Shown piece after piece: positions 1 through 10,728 of a stretch of 64,000 nt of DNA (position 1 is its first letter; each line of letters begins with the position of its first letter). This stretch comes from an uncultured Clostridia bacterium. GTDB lineage: Bacteria; Bacillota; Clostridia; Christensenellales; UBA1242. The notes beneath the pieces are model-generated. The model ran no database searches. It was not told the DNA's origin and worked only from the letters and a program-made list of their open reading frames with translations. The position numbers and the translations under genes are program-made. Location of the stretch: assembly GCA_944362965.1 (NCBI GenBank), contig CALVTR010000007.1, positions 1 to 64,000 of the forward strand. The letters are read 5' to 3'.

Positions 1-94
1 GTTTGGTCACTAAACATTTTAACCGATTGCTACCTTTTTGTTAAGCATTTTTGTTGCATTTAATTTTTCCTTGCGCCCAAATCTAAATCAGGTA

Positions 95-123
95 TTGATT
101 ATTTTATAAAACTGTGATATAAT
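95..123 (+). promoter_or_regulatory. SigA-type promoter of the 107-aa gene
   Basis: TTGATT (95-100) and TATAAT (118-123) are separated by 17 nt, close to the vegetative consensus. The start site would be about 130, followed by an AAAGGAG ribosome binding site at 132-138 and ATG at 145. Confidence 0.75.
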
Positions 124-144
124 CTTCGTATAAAGGAGTGAATT

Positions 145-468
145 ATGGGGAGAAATTGGTATGCTGAATGGGAAGAAGAGAAAGAAAGGCGCGAAGAAGA
201 GTATTGGGAACAACAAATAGAAGAAGCTGAAAGAAAGCGAAAGGAAGAACAGGAAAGGCTAGAAAAGGAGAGACTTGCAAAATTAGAGAGTGCGAATTCT
301 GAACTTAAAGCAGAGCAAATATATTTCATCCCTACAGGAAATGGGCGAGATCAGTTATCTTTTTTCCCGCCTATAATAAAAGCAAAAAAAGATGGAACAA
401 CTAAACCTATAGAAAAAAGTGAAAAAGCTTCTATAGATTATTCAGACGATGAAAACGGTGTTTTTTAA
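145..468 (+). CDS. Small charged coiled-coil protein, unknown function
   Basis: I do not recognise this 107-residue protein. Residues 8 to about 55 are almost entirely Glu, Arg, Lys and Gln and should form one long helix or coiled coil; the C-terminal half is polar with a short acidic end (YSDDENGVF). There is no signal peptide or membrane segment. It has its own SigA-type promoter, a good SD 7 nt before the ATG, and a terminator hairpin that overlaps its stop codon, so it is a monocistronic unit ahead of ruvC. The clean expression signals support a real gene; the function is open. Confidence 0.7.
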   Translation: MGRNWYAEWEEEKERREEEYWEQQIEEAERKRKEEQERLEKERLAKLESANSELKAEQIYFIPTGNGRDQLSFFPPIIKAKKDGTTKPIEKSEKASIDYSDDENGVF

Positions 469-482
469 ACATCGTTTTATTA
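452..482 (+). terminator. Intrinsic terminator of the 107-aa gene
   Basis: AAAACGGTGTTT (452-463) pairs with AAACATCGTTTT (467-478) with one G-U pair, followed by a T-rich tract. The hairpin includes the last codons and the stop of the gene. Confidence 0.7.
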
Positions 483-539
483 TTTATAGAAAACATAGCT
501 TGTAAAGATAAATTCAAAATAAAACTAATCTATTTTGAT

Positions 540-568
540 TTGACTTAAAACACATTTTATAGTAGAAT
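540..568 (+). promoter_or_regulatory. SigA-type promoter of ruvCAB, apparently leaderless
   Basis: TTGACT (540-545) and TAGAAT (563-568) have a 17-nt spacer. The expected start of transcription, 7 nt after the -10 box, is the A of the ruvC ATG at 575. There is no Shine-Dalgarno sequence between the box and the ATG. Confidence 0.7.
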
Positions 569-574
569 ATAACT

Positions 575-1069
575 ATGATAATTTTAGGAATAGATCCAGG
601 CTATGCAATTATTGGCTATGGTGTTATAGATGACTCAAAAAACGACTCAGAAATGGTTTTAGATTATGGGGCAATCACCACGCCAAAGGAAGATAGTTTG
701 CCAGTTAGGTTGGAAGCGATAGAAGCCAGCCTAAAATTTTTGTTTGACAAGTTTAAACCTGATGTTGTTGCCATTGAAGAACTCTTTTATTTCAAAAACC
801 AAAAAACTATTATACAGGTTGCTCAAGCTAGGGGAGTTATAATTCTAGCATGTCAAAAATATTGTGGCAAAATTTATGAATACACTCCGCTGCAGATAAA
901 GCAAGCACTTACAGGGCAAGGTAGAGCTGAAAAAGCTCAAGTTCAATATATGGTTAAGGCAATTTTAGGCTTAAATTCAATTCCTAAGCCAGATGACGCC
1001 GCAGACGCTCTTGCTGTTGCGATTTGTCACAGTCAAACAAGCCCAAGTTTAAATCAAAACAAAGTCTAA
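575..1069 (+). CDS. ruvC: Holliday junction resolvase RuvC
   Basis: RuvC cleaves Holliday junctions bound by RuvAB during recombinational repair. The 164-residue length is normal for the family. The RNase H-like acidic active site is visible: Asp7 in GIDPG, the Glu pair at about 68-69 in AIEELFYF, and the DDAADALA motif near the C-terminus. It leads a ruvC-ruvA-ruvB operon, with ruvA 21 nt downstream behind an AAGGAG site. The ATG at 575 has no SD and coincides with the predicted transcription start, so it appears to be translated from a leaderless mRNA. Confidence 0.97.
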   Translation: MIILGIDPGYAIIGYGVIDDSKNDSEMVLDYGAITTPKEDSLPVRLEAIEASLKFLFDKFKPDVVAIEELFYFKNQKTIIQVAQARGVIILACQKYCGKIYEYTPLQIKQALTGQGRAEKAQVQYMVKAILGLNSIPKPDDAADALAVAICHSQTSPSLNQNKV

Positions 1070-1090
1070 AACACTTATAAAGGAGATAAG

Positions 1091-1690
1091 ATGATATCAT
1101 TTTTAATAGGAGTAATTGACGAAAAAAGAGAAAATTATTTAACGATAGATGTAAATGGAGTAGGTTATGAACTGACGGTTTCAAACAATACTTTAGTGTC
1201 TTTGCCTATGCCTGGAGAAAATGCAAAAGTTTATACATATCTTTCTGTTCGCGAAGATGGAGTCTCTTTATATGGCTTTTCAACTATTGAAGAAAGGGAT
1301 TTGTTTAACAAACTAATAACTGTAAGTGGTATTGGGCCAAAGGTTGCCATTACTATTTTGTCCGGGCTAAGCATATCAGATTTGATTGTTGCTATTTCAA
1401 ACCAAGATGTAAAACTTTTATCTAAAATTAAGGGGCTTGGCAAGAAAACTGCTGAAAGGTTATGTTTAGAGCTAAAAGATAAATTAAATATTCTCGATGC
1501 TGGTATAGGCGACAATGATAATAATTTTGATGCAAACTATGATGAATATGCCGTCCAAATGGCAACCGATACTCTTATTAGTCTAGGCATAAACAAAAAC
1601 GAAGCTTATATGCTTGCTCGCTCTAATGCTGCAAACAGTGCCACAGCAGAAGAAATTATTTCAAAATCACTAAGGGGGTATAAGGGATAA
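1091..1690 (+). CDS. ruvA: Holliday junction branch migration protein RuvA
   Basis: RuvA binds the four-way junction and loads the RuvB motor. The 199 residues show the N-terminal OB fold (starting [12 protein letters not shown]), the tandem helix-hairpin-helix region ([16 protein letters not shown] and [16 protein letters not shown], about residues 75-125), a polar linker ([14 protein letters not shown]) and the C-terminal RuvB-contacting domain. An AAAGGAG site precedes the ATG. The stop overlaps the ruvB start by one base (TAATG), so the two are translationally coupled. Confidence 0.97.
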   Translation: MISFLIGVIDEKRENYLTIDVNGVGYELTVSNNTLVSLPMPGENAKVYTYLSVREDGVSLYGFSTIEERDLFNKLITVSGIGPKVAITILSGLSISDLIVAISNQDVKLLSKIKGLGKKTAERLCLELKDKLNILDAGIGDNDNNFDANYDEYAVQMATDTLISLGINKNEAYMLARSNAANSATAEEIISKSLRGYKG

Positions 1691-2700
1691 TGGAAGAGAA
1701 TGAGAGATTTATCACAAGCACTAAAAACCTTACTGATGCCGAAATAGAAAACTCTTTGAGACCAACAACCTTTGATGAGTATATAGGACAAACTAAGGTT
1801 AAGGAAGCGTTGTCTGTCTACATTAAAGCAGCTAAATCACGAAAAGAAAGCCTTGACCATGTTTTACTTTATGGTCCGCCAGGACTAGGGAAAACAACCT
1901 TGTCACACATCATTGCAAATGAACTTGGCTCTCAATTTAAAGTCACATCAGGACCTGCCATTGAACACGCAGCTGACTTGGCAGCAATCTTAACAAATTT
2001 AAATCAAAATGATGTTTTGTTTATTGATGAAATCCATAGACTAAACAAAACTGTAGAAGAAATTTTATATCCAGCAATGGAAGACTTCGCGTTAGACTTT
2101 ATAGTTGGGAAAGGTCCTTCAGCAAGGAATATGCGTTTAAAAATTAAGCCTTTCACTTTGATAGGGGCAACAACAAGGGCAGGTATGCTTACGAATCCGC
2201 TCCGTGACAGATTTGGAGTTATTTGTAGGCTTGAACTATATTCAACCGACGAACTCGCAATAATAATCAATAGGTCCGCAAAAATACTAGGCGTCAAAAT
2301 TGACCAAGATGCCTGCATTGAAATAGCAAAAAGATCAAGGGGGACACCTAGAATTGCCAACAGGCTGCTAAAGCGTGTTCGAGATTATGCTCAAGTAATA
2401 GGGCAAGGTCACGTTACAAAAGAAATAGCAAACAAAACCTTGCAAATTATGGAAATAGATGAACTTGGACTTGATACAATAGATAGAAAGATATTATTAT
2501 CTATAATCAATAAATTCGGCGGTGGTCCTGTAGGCTTAGACACTTTATCTGCAACGATAAGTGAAGATGCAACCACTATAGAAGATGTTTATGAACCATA
2601 TCTTCTTCAACTTGGTTTCATATCTCGAACACCACGCGGAAGAATAGCATTAGAGCCAGCATATAAACACTTTGGCTTACCTTATGTAAATAAAGGTTAG
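1690..2700 (+). CDS. ruvB: Holliday junction branch migration helicase RuvB
   Basis: AAA+ motor that drives branch migration with RuvA. The 336 residues include Walker A (GPPGLGKT, 62-69), Walker B (DEIH, 113-116), sensor 1 (GATTRAG), the arginine-finger region (LRDRFG) and the C-terminal winged helix with TPRGR. Length and motifs are standard. It is the last gene of the operon; no clear hairpin-plus-T-run follows the stop. Confidence 0.98.
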   Translation: MEENERFITSTKNLTDAEIENSLRPTTFDEYIGQTKVKEALSVYIKAAKSRKESLDHVLLYGPPGLGKTTLSHIIANELGSQFKVTSGPAIEHAADLAAILTNLNQNDVLFIDEIHRLNKTVEEILYPAMEDFALDFIVGKGPSARNMRLKIKPFTLIGATTRAGMLTNPLRDRFGVICRLELYSTDELAIIINRSAKILGVKIDQDACIEIAKRSRGTPRIANRLLKRVRDYAQVIGQGHVTKEIANKTLQIMEIDELGLDTIDRKILLSIINKFGGGPVGLDTLSATISEDATTIEDVYEPYLLQLGFISRTPRGRIALEPAYKHFGLPYVNKG

Positions 2701-3049
2701 TTTTGGTATTATAGTTATTATATTATAACAAAGGTAAAGTTGTCGCTGAAAACTAAAAATGCTTCGCTTCAATTTTGTTACTAAGAATAAAATATGCAAT
2801 ATATTTCAACATCTCATAGTTTAAATAAATAACACTATTTTACAATTAAAATAGACTACCATTACAGTGTGTTATTAAAATTTTAGTTATATGTTTTTTA
2901 ATCTGTGTGTTTTACTCTCGCAACTCTTAGTTTTTAACAACATAAGTTTCATCCAAATACAAAATTGCAGTGTTTGACTCAATCTAATTATTTTATATTT
3001 TAGAATTAAATGATTTATTATAAAATTTGCAATAAAAAGAAGGCATAAA
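2701..3049. other. Intergenic region with one copy of a structured repeat
   Basis: No gene is supported here. At 2790-2823 there is an AAATAT/ATATTT hairpin followed by AACATCTCATAGTTTA (2808-2823). This matches the 3' part of the tandem units at 42505-42801, where a hairpin of different sequence precedes AACATCGCATAGTTTA. The rest is AT-rich and probably contains the queA promoter close to 3010-3030, though no box pair is clear. Confidence 0.5.
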
Positions 3050-4096
3050 ATGACTAATATAAACAATAAAGACTTATTTTTAAAAAGTAGCTATTATTAT
3101 GATTTACCTGAAGAATTGATAGCACAAACTCCTATTGAACCGAGAGATAGTTCAAGACTTCTTGTATATCACAGAACAAGCGGGAAGATAGAACATAAAA
3201 TCTTTCACGATATTATTGATTATTTAAAATCGGGAGATGTTCTAGTTATAAATAACACGAGAGTTTTGCCGGCAAGGCTTATAGGCTATAAAGATACAGG
3301 GGCTAAAATTGAAATATTGTTGCAAAAGCGTATTAACCTAACTAATTGGGAAGTTATTGCAAAGCCTTTTAAAAGATTAAATGTTGGAACAAAGGTTATA
3401 TTTAGCCAAAATCTATCATGTGTAATTACTGATAAAAAGGACTATGGTAGCTGTAACGTTCAATTTATATTTGAAGGCGTCTTTGAAGAAAGATTAGAAG
3501 AAGTCGGACAAATGCCGTTACCGCCATATATTCATGAAAAACTAAAAGACAAGGAAAGATATCAAACCGTATACTCAAAAGTTGAAGGCTCTTCAGCTGC
3601 TCCAACAGCGGGACTTCATTTTACACCTGAGCTTTTGCAAAAAATTAGAGCAAAGGGTGTAGAAGTTGTGGAAGTTCTCTTGCACGTTGGGCTTGGAACT
3701 TTTAGACCAGTAAAAGAAGATAATATTTTAAATCATGAAATGCATAGCGAGTATATAGAAATGACTGAGGCAAATGCGGAAAAACTCAATAGAGCAAAGC
3801 AGGAGTATAGAAGAATTATTGCTGTCGGAACAACTTCAGTCCGTGTTCTAGAAAGCTGCGCCAATGAACATGGTATTATCATACCACAAAAGAGAGAAAC
3901 TGATATATTTATATATCCAAGTTATAAATTTAAAGTGGTTGATGCATTAATAACAAACTTTCATTTACCTGAAAGCACTCTCATTATGCTAATATCTGCT
4001 TTTGCAGGGTATGATGAAACAATGAATATTTATAAAGAAGCAGTAAAAGATAAGTATAGATTTTTCTCGTTTGGAGATGCAATGTTTATAGAATAG
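3050..4096 (+). CDS. queA: tRNA preQ1(34) S-adenosylmethionine ribosyltransferase-isomerase QueA
   Basis: QueA transfers and isomerises the ribosyl group of SAM onto preQ1 in tRNA, giving epoxyqueuosine. The 348-residue protein shows the family signatures [15 protein letters not shown] start ([13 protein letters not shown]), [30 protein letters not shown] and [10 protein letters not shown]. An AGAAGG site lies 6 nt before the ATG. It is followed by tgt, the preceding enzyme of the same pathway, but a repeat and a terminator-like hairpin lie between them. Confidence 0.97.
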   Translation: MTNINNKDLFLKSSYYYDLPEELIAQTPIEPRDSSRLLVYHRTSGKIEHKIFHDIIDYLKSGDVLVINNTRVLPARLIGYKDTGAKIEILLQKRINLTNWEVIAKPFKRLNVGTKVIFSQNLSCVITDKKDYGSCNVQFIFEGVFEERLEEVGQMPLPPYIHEKLKDKERYQTVYSKVEGSSAAPTAGLHFTPELLQKIRAKGVEVVEVLLHVGLGTFRPVKEDNILNHEMHSEYIEMTEANAEKLNRAKQEYRRIIAVGTTSVRVLESCANEHGIIIPQKRETDIFIYPSYKFKVVDALITNFHLPESTLIMLISAFAGYDETMNIYKEAVKDKYRFFSFGDAMFIE

Positions 4097-4098
4097 GC

Positions 4099-4156
4099 TA
4101 TTATGCATTGCATAATACCATATAAAGTAGTATGTATACATGACATAAACTATATA
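4099..4156 (+). repeat. Dispersed palindromic element, copy a
   Basis: TATTATGCATTGCATAATA (4099-4117) is a perfect 9+1+9 palindrome starting 2 nt after the queA stop. It is followed by a second imperfect palindrome (AGTAGTATG...CATAAACT, about 4126-4152). The whole ~58 bp aligns with the element at 58802-58855. Confidence 0.75.
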
Positions 4157-4211
4157 TCGGGAATAGATTTAAAGAGTCTAAATTCACACTTTAAATACAC
4201 AAAACTATAAC

Positions 4212-5432
<1,221 letters not shown>

Positions 5433-5466
5433 ATAATTTTTAGAAAAGTTTATAAGGAGATGTATT

Positions 5467-6273
5467 ATGTCAAATAAAATTATTATGCTTGGCACTGGCA
5501 ATGGTGCAACACTAGAGCTCTATAACACATGCTTTGTGATACAAAATGAAAAAGGTAATTTTTTAGTTGATACAGGTGGTAGTATTGAAATTATAAATAG
5601 ACTAAATCAGGCTAATGTTGACTATAATTCAATAAGACATATTTTTATATCACATAGTCATACTGATCATGTTTTGGGGCTCTTTTGGCTTTTTAAGGTG
5701 CTAAGTCAAAGCATCAAAAGGGAGATAATTAAAGATAAAATTCATATTTACTGCAATGATGTTGTCTATGAAACTATTAAGGTAGTTTCAGCACATATCT
5801 TACCATCTAGTCTTATGGATTTAATATACTCGAATACAACTTTTCATATACTCAATGATAATGATAGTTATGATATAAATGGCGTTAAATATACGTTTTT
5901 TGATATAAAAGCAAAAGGAACAAAACAATATGGTTTTGAATGCACCTTAGCTAACAAAAAGTTCGCATTTTTAGGTGATGAAACATTAAATCCTTCTCTC
6001 TATAACAAAATTAGAGATTACGATTACGTTATGCATGAAGCATTTTGCCTTGAATCAGAAGAAAGTATTTTTCATGCATATGAGAAAAATCATTCAACAA
6101 CAAAAAGTGTCAGCGAAGTTATGAATAAACTAAATATTAAAAACATTATTTTATATCATACAGAAGAATCTCACGGAAAAAATAGACAAGAACTTTATAC
6201 TCAAGAAGCGTCTAAGTACTTTAATGGAAAGGTTTTTGTGCCTAATGATTTAGATATAATAAATATAGTTTAA
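5467..6273 (+). CDS. Metallo-beta-lactamase-fold hydrolase, RNase Z-like
   Basis: A 268-residue MBL-fold protein. The metal motif HSHTDH is at residues 63-68, with later ligands likely in FLGDETL, HEAFC and LYHTEESH. The N-terminus (MLGTGNG) resembles the RNase Z/arylsulfatase branch rather than glyoxalases. It is 34 nt after tgt with an AAGGAG site, so it is probably cotranscribed. Its C-terminal ligands are less canonical than in true tRNA 3'-processing RNase Z, so I leave the substrate open. Confidence 0.85.
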   Translation: MSNKIIMLGTGNGATLELYNTCFVIQNEKGNFLVDTGGSIEIINRLNQANVDYNSIRHIFISHSHTDHVLGLFWLFKVLSQSIKREIIKDKIHIYCNDVVYETIKVVSAHILPSSLMDLIYSNTTFHILNDNDSYDINGVKYTFFDIKAKGTKQYGFECTLANKKFAFLGDETLNPSLYNKIRDYDYVMHEAFCLESEESIFHAYEKNHSTTKSVSEVMNKLNIKNIILYHTEESHGKNRQELYTQEASKYFNGKVFVPNDLDIINIV

Positions 6274-6313
6274 ATATAATCTTCTACAAAATCAATCTTT
6301 CTTCTAGAATTAT

Positions 6314-6342
6314 TTGACAAATATTCATCCATTTTGTATACT
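6314..6342 (+). promoter_or_regulatory. SigA-type promoter of rny
   Basis: TTGACA (6314-6319), 17-nt spacer, TATACT (6337-6342). Transcription should begin near 6349. This places an upstream in-frame ATG (6334) inside the promoter and fixes the gene start at 6382. Confidence 0.8.
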
Positions 6343-6381
6343 TATTATGGTAGATTTTTCTATCTTAAAAAGGGGTTAAAA

Positions 6382-7971
6382 ATGAGCAGTTTAAGTATTT
6401 TATGCGATGCTGCTGTTACCGCCGGAGTCGTAAGTGGAGTTGTTGCCCTTATTGTAGGAGCAATAATTGGAGCGATAGTTTATAAAATTGTCATAAATAA
6501 AAAGATTGACAAGAGTAAAACAAATGCTGTAAAGATTATTGAAGAGGCGTATGCAGAAGCAAAGAACATTAAAAAAGAATCGATGCTTGAAGCTAAAGAT
6601 GAAGCACAAAAAATTAGAGATCAAGCAAACGATGAAGTCAAAGAAAGAAGAAGTGAAATTTTAAAACAAGAAGAACGATTGAATCAGAGAGAAGAATATA
6701 TCACGAAAAAAGAAACATCTCTTGATACAAAATCAGAACAACTAGAAAATGAAAAGAGCCAGCTTGAAATCAATAAGCAACAATTAAATGACAAAATCAA
6801 AGAGCAAGAAGAAGTCAAAGAACAAATGCTTGCTAAACTAGAAAAGATATCTGGTCTATCTAAAAAAGAAGCAAAAGATATCTTGCTTGAAAATGTAACA
6901 GAAGAAGCAAAAAAAGATGCTGGCGTTATAATTAAGAGAATTGAGGATGAAGCAAGAGAGAATGCTGATAAAATAGCAAGAGACATAGTTATAACAGCCA
7001 TTCAAAAATGTGCAACAGACCTTACTTCAGAAGCCACTGTAACATCTGTTCCACTACCAAATGACGACATGAAGGGCCGCATAATTGGTAGAGAAGGTAG
7101 AAATATTAGGGCTATAGAAAGCGTGACTGGTGTAGAGCTTATAGTTGACGATACTCCAGAGTCAATCACAATATCAAGCTTCGACCCAATCAGAAGAGAA
7201 ATAGCTAGACTAAGCCTTGAAAAGTTAATTCTTGATGGGCGAATACATCCAGCTAGAATAGAAGAAGTCGTTCAAAAGGCAACAAAAGAGATTGAAAAGA
7301 CTATTAAAGAAGCTGGCGAAGAGGCTTGCAACGAGGTTGGAATTTATAATCTTAATCCAGAACTTATTAAAGTGCTTGGAAGACTTAAATACAGAACAAG
7401 CTTTGGGCAAAATTGTTTAAAACATAGTATAGAAACTTCAATTATAGCAGGACTTTTAGCAACAGAACTTGGAGTAAATGTTGCCGTTGCTAAACGCGGT
7501 GGTCTGCTACACGATATTGGCAAAGCTCTTGACCATGAAATAGAAGGCACTCATGTATCTATCGGCGTTGATTTGGCTAAAAAATACAAAGAATCAGAGG
7601 AAGTTATACACTGCATTGAAGCGCATCACGGAGATGTTCCGTTCCACAGTGTTGAAGCAGTTATAGTCCAAATTGCTGATGCTATTTCAAGTTCTAGACC
7701 TGGTGCAAGACGCGAAAGTTTTGAGAATTATATTAAGAGATTGCAACAACTTGAAGGCATATGCAATGACTTTAAGGGAGTTGAAAAATCTTATGCAATT
7801 CAAGCGGGTAGAGAAGTTAGAATTATGGTAAAACCTGAGCAGATAAATGATAGTGAAGCTATTGTGCTTGCAAAAGACATTGCCAAGAGAATTGAAAATG
7901 AGATGCAATATCCTGGTCAAATAAAAGTTGTTGTTATTCGTGAGAATAGGGTAACTGAAACAGCTAAATAA
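6382..7971 (+). CDS. rny: Ribonuclease Y
   Basis: Membrane-anchored endoribonuclease that initiates mRNA decay in Firmicutes. I use the ATG at 6382 (529 residues) because it follows an AGGGG site and the promoter lies upstream at 6314-6342; the in-frame ATG at 6334 falls inside that promoter. The protein has one N-terminal membrane segment, a long charged coiled coil (about 40-190), a KH domain ([15 protein letters not shown]) and an HD phosphohydrolase domain ([12 protein letters not shown]). A strong terminator follows. Length and domain order are typical. Confidence 0.97.
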   Translation: MSSLSILCDAAVTAGVVSGVVALIVGAIIGAIVYKIVINKKIDKSKTNAVKIIEEAYAEAKNIKKESMLEAKDEAQKIRDQANDEVKERRSEILKQEERLNQREEYITKKETSLDTKSEQLENEKSQLEINKQQLNDKIKEQEEVKEQMLAKLEKISGLSKKEAKDILLENVTEEAKKDAGVIIKRIEDEARENADKIARDIVITAIQKCATDLTSEATVTSVPLPNDDMKGRIIGREGRNIRAIESVTGVELIVDDTPESITISSFDPIRREIARLSLEKLILDGRIHPARIEEVVQKATKEIEKTIKEAGEEACNEVGIYNLNPELIKVLGRLKYRTSFGQNCLKHSIETSIIAGLLATELGVNVAVAKRGGLLHDIGKALDHEIEGTHVSIGVDLAKKYKESEEVIHCIEAHHGDVPFHSVEAVIVQIADAISSSRPGARRESFENYIKRLQQLEGICNDFKGVEKSYAIQAGREVRIMVKPEQINDSEAIVLAKDIAKRIENEMQYPGQIKVVVIRENRVTETAK

Positions 7972-7994
7972 ATCAAGTTTTAAATATCACTATA

Positions 7995-8026
7995 AAAAAG
8001 CAGATTTCAAATAATCTGCTTTTTTA
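7995..8026 (+). terminator. Intrinsic terminator of rny
   Basis: AGCAGATT pairs with AATCTGCT around a 6-nt loop, with A and T runs on the two sides, so it can act on either strand. Confidence 0.9.
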
Positions 8027-8060
8027 TTCATATAACTTTAAATTTCTAATAAATTATATT

Positions 8061-8669
8061 ATGGATTTTATATTAGATTTTTTTGCTAATAATTTTTATA
8101 ATTGTGTTTGGCTTGCAGTTATTCTTGTTGCCTTTTGCCCAACCTTAGAAAGTAAAATAGCTATTCCGCTTGCAATGAATACCGCAATATGGGGCACACA
8201 TGCACTATCGCCGTTCACTGCCTTTATTTTAAGCTTTTTAGGCTCTCTGCTTCCATGTTACGCAATTATGCTTATTATACGTAAGATTAAGTCTAAGACA
8301 TCTGGATTTATTATTGATAAAATTTTAAAAAAATATATTTCAAAGAGTCAGAACCTAGAAAATCATAAAAGCGATTTTTCAAAATACTTTACTCTAGCAG
8401 CATTTGTTTCAGTTCCGCTGCCACTAACAGGAGTTTGGTCGGGGAGTTTAATAGCAGGTTTAGCAAATTTAAACATCAACTATTGTTTTATTGCAATTAC
8501 AATAGGCTCTTTAATATCTGCCGCAGCAATAACTCTTCTTTGCACAATCTTTGAAAATTCAATCGCTTATATTTTTATGATATCACTTGTAATTATTATA
8601 GCATTTATGTTTGTAGATCTGTTTATATCACTAATAAAATCTAAAGCGAAAAAGAAACAAAATTCATAA
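8061..8669 (+). CDS. Small multi-drug export family membrane protein (COG2426)
   Basis: A 202-residue polytopic protein with about five hydrophobic segments (residues 12-30, 55-77, 110-135, 142-160, 170-190). The FCPTLESKIAIPLAM motif and the VPLPLTGVWSGSLIAGL segment match the Sm_multidrug_ex/COG2426 family, whose transport role is poorly defined. It has no recognisable SD, and lies directly after the rny terminator. It converges on the PadR gene with a gap of only 3 nt. Confidence 0.8.
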   Translation: MDFILDFFANNFYNCVWLAVILVAFCPTLESKIAIPLAMNTAIWGTHALSPFTAFILSFLGSLLPCYAIMLIIRKIKSKTSGFIIDKILKKYISKSQNLENHKSDFSKYFTLAAFVSVPLPLTGVWSGSLIAGLANLNINYCFIAITIGSLISAAAITLLCTIFENSIAYIFMISLVIIIAFMFVDLFISLIKSKAKKKQNS

Positions 8670-8672
8670 GCA

Positions 8673-10577
8673 CTATTTCCAATATTTGATTAATAGAAAT
8701 CTTTTCAAATAATATCTAAACGGAAGCACGACTAATATCATCAGTATTAGAATTATAGTAGTTGTTGCAAATTCAGAAAATCTTGCAGGGCTTAAGCCGC
8801 AAATGAAATTGATACCAACAACCAATGCTATAGCAATAAATGTAATTAACCACATTTTCCATTGTTGCAACATTGGGTTAGGCATCCAACCTTGATATTT
8901 TTTATAATTGTAAAATTTAACACAGATATCTACTATCAATAAAGCCGGCAAGAGAATATATAAAAAGTTAGTATTTGCATTTAAGTTAGAAGTATTGGCA
9001 AATATTGCATACAAAACAGCAGATAGAATACTTGCAGTAAAGAAGCAAACTAATGAAACTATTAAGTATAGTTTATTTGTATTGTGTTCTGTTTTTTCGG
9101 CTGGCTTTTTATAGACATTAAAAGATATATTTTGATCTTTATAAAATTCTTTTAGATCGCCATAATCATACAATGCATCTGCTCTAACTTCTTCTGAAGC
9201 GGAGTTCTTAGTTTTTGAATAAAGACGTGAAAGTATTTCCTTGTGAGAAGGATCGATAGAAGTGTCGCGTTTAGGTGGTGGCATCTTATAATTATCTCGC
9301 TCTCGGCTTGCTTCGTTTACTAGCTTAAGTTTTGGCGGTTCAATCTTTCTCGCATGCTCAATTTGACTGCTATCTAATCTATTAGTTATAAACTTTCCAT
9401 CATCTTTAACCACAGTTTCAGATTGATTATTAGATTTGTTAGAAACTACATCTTGGTATGATTGAGTATTACGGTTAAATCTATAAGACATTTGCTTAGC
9501 ATAATCATAACCATTATTTGAAGAGTTATATTTGCCTTTAGTGTCTAAAATTGAATTTTTAAATTCTTCTATATTTGACTTCATTCGAGCATTTGATTCA
9601 CTAATTGGTGTAGGGTCGTCAACTGATATTGCAATTTGGTCTTCTGCAAAACTTTTCTTTCTCTTGTATTTATTTATGTCTTTAGAAATATCATACAAAC
9701 GTCTATTATATTCTTCAACATCTTTGCTATTTAAAAAGACAGCATCATCCTTTTTACTCTCTTTCTTCTCTTCTTGAATCTCTTTCTCTTCTGTATTTTG
9801 CGGTAATGCTATATTCTCTTCAACTTTATTAAAATTGTTATCATTAGTTTTTTCAATTTTATTATCTTCTTCGTTTACCTTGTCAACAAATTCATTCTTT
9901 TGGTTGCTATTAATATCTGTAGAAGTAAAAAGCGACTTAATAGAGTATGTATTGGTATTGACTTTGTCTTCATAAACAACCTTATTTTTATTTTCTTCAG
10001 TCGTTGTTTGCGATAGGGTGGAGACTTTAGAAGCTTTAGAATCTTCCTTTTCTTCTTCATCGACACCTGAAAAATCAAAATAATCATCGCTATCAGATTC
10101 ATCTTCTTCATCTTCTTTTTCTTCATTATTATACTCATTGGCATTGTTTGAAGAAAGCTCATTTGTTGAATCATTTAAGTCTGACAAACTTATATCTTTA
10201 TCAAACATAGAAATATTACTAGAGTTAGAATTAACTATTTTAATATCAGTCTTAAATCCAGTTTCACTAAAATCTCTAAACACATCAATGTTGTTTCTAT
10301 CAAAATAGTCTTTTAAATCTTGATAAAAAGTGCGACCTTTCTCAGTGATTGAATAGTATTTTCTATTTGGACCTAAGTCGCTACTCTTAAGATATGATGA
10401 AACATAGCCTTGTTTTTCCATTCTAGTTAAATTAGAATAAACGCTAGGCTTTTTAAGCTCTATTCTACCATTAGATTTCTTGTAAATTTCACTTATAAAA
10501 TCAAGCCCATAGAAATCACGTTCCAATAGACAATTTAAAATTAAAAAGGATAATTGACCTTTTGCATACAAATCCAT
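8673..10577 (-). CDS. PadR-family winged-helix regulator fused to a C-terminal membrane domain
   Basis: Residues 1-95 form a PadR-type winged helix (start MDLYAKGQLSFLILNCLL, then KKPSVYSNLTRMEKQGYV and YYSITEKG). Residues about 120-500 are a low-complexity acidic and polar linker rich in Asp, Glu, Asn, Ser and Lys. The C-terminal ~130 residues hold four hydrophobic segments, the last followed by basic residues. Ordinary PadR proteins are soluble and 110-190 residues, so this looks like a membrane-tethered regulator. It has a SigA-type promoter and an AGAGG site. The target genes and signal are unknown. Confidence 0.8.
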   Translation of the reverse strand: MDLYAKGQLSFLILNCLLERDFYGLDFISEIYKKSNGRIELKKPSVYSNLTRMEKQGYVSSYLKSSDLGPNRKYYSITEKGRTFYQDLKDYFDRNNIDVFRDFSETGFKTDIKIVNSNSSNISMFDKDISLSDLNDSTNELSSNNANEYNNEEKEDEEDESDSDDYFDFSGVDEEEKEDSKASKVSTLSQTTTEENKNKVVYEDKVNTNTYSIKSLFTSTDINSNQKNEFVDKVNEEDNKIEKTNDNNFNKVEENIALPQNTEEKEIQEEKKESKKDDAVFLNSKDVEEYNRRLYDISKDINKYKRKKSFAEDQIAISVDDPTPISESNARMKSNIEEFKNSILDTKGKYNSSNNGYDYAKQMSYRFNRNTQSYQDVVSNKSNNQSETVVKDDGKFITNRLDSSQIEHARKIEPPKLKLVNEASRERDNYKMPPPKRDTSIDPSHKEILSRLYSKTKNSASEEVRADALYDYGDLKEFYKDQNISFNVYKKPAEKTEHNTNKLYLIVSLVCFFTASILSAVLYAIFANTSNLNANTNFLYILLPALLIVDICVKFYNYKKYQGWMPNPMLQQWKMWLITFIAIALVVGINFICGLSPARFSEFATTTIILILMILVVLPFRYYLKRFLLIKYWK

Positions 10578-10597
10578 AAAAACCTCTTTATAAAAAG

Positions 10598-10626
10598 ATT
10601 ATAATCTAATATTTACTAATAGTCAA
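10598..10626 (-). promoter_or_regulatory. SigA-type promoter of the PadR-membrane gene
   Basis: Read on the minus strand, TTGACT (10626-10621) and TATAAT (10603-10598) are 17 nt apart. The transcript would begin about 15 nt upstream of the ATG and include the AGAGG site. Confidence 0.75.
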
Positions 10627-10661
10627 CCAATTTTAAAGTTTTGATGCAACAAAATTTACTA

Positions 10662-10683
10662 AGTATTATGTCATACATAATAG
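10662..10683 (+). repeat. Dispersed palindromic element, P2-type copy
   Basis: AGTATTATG and CATAATAG arms around TCATA form a 7-bp palindrome core (TATTATG/CATAATA). It matches the second palindrome of the elements at 40088 and 58829 and lies in the divergent promoter region just upstream of the metallopeptidase promoter. Confidence 0.6.
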
Positions 10684-10692
10684 TTAAAATAC

Positions 10693-10721
10693 TTGGAATA
10701 ATCTTACAATTTTGTTATAAT
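10693..10721 (+). promoter_or_regulatory. SigA-type promoter of the YgjP-like gene, apparently leaderless
   Basis: TTGGAA (10693-10698), 17-nt spacer, TATAAT (10716-10721). The predicted transcription start (10728) is one base before the ATG at 10729. No SD is present. Confidence 0.7.
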
Positions 10722-10728
10722 ATAACCT

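Noticed and set aside
4099..4117. Chromosomal dif site (palindrome with CATAA/TTATG)
   Set aside because: The half-sites are in the inverse order (TTATG...CATAA) to dif and the sequence recurs many times, which dif does not.
6334..6381. Longer N-terminus for RNase Y
   Set aside because: The upstream ATG lies in the -35/-10 promoter region, before the predicted transcription start.
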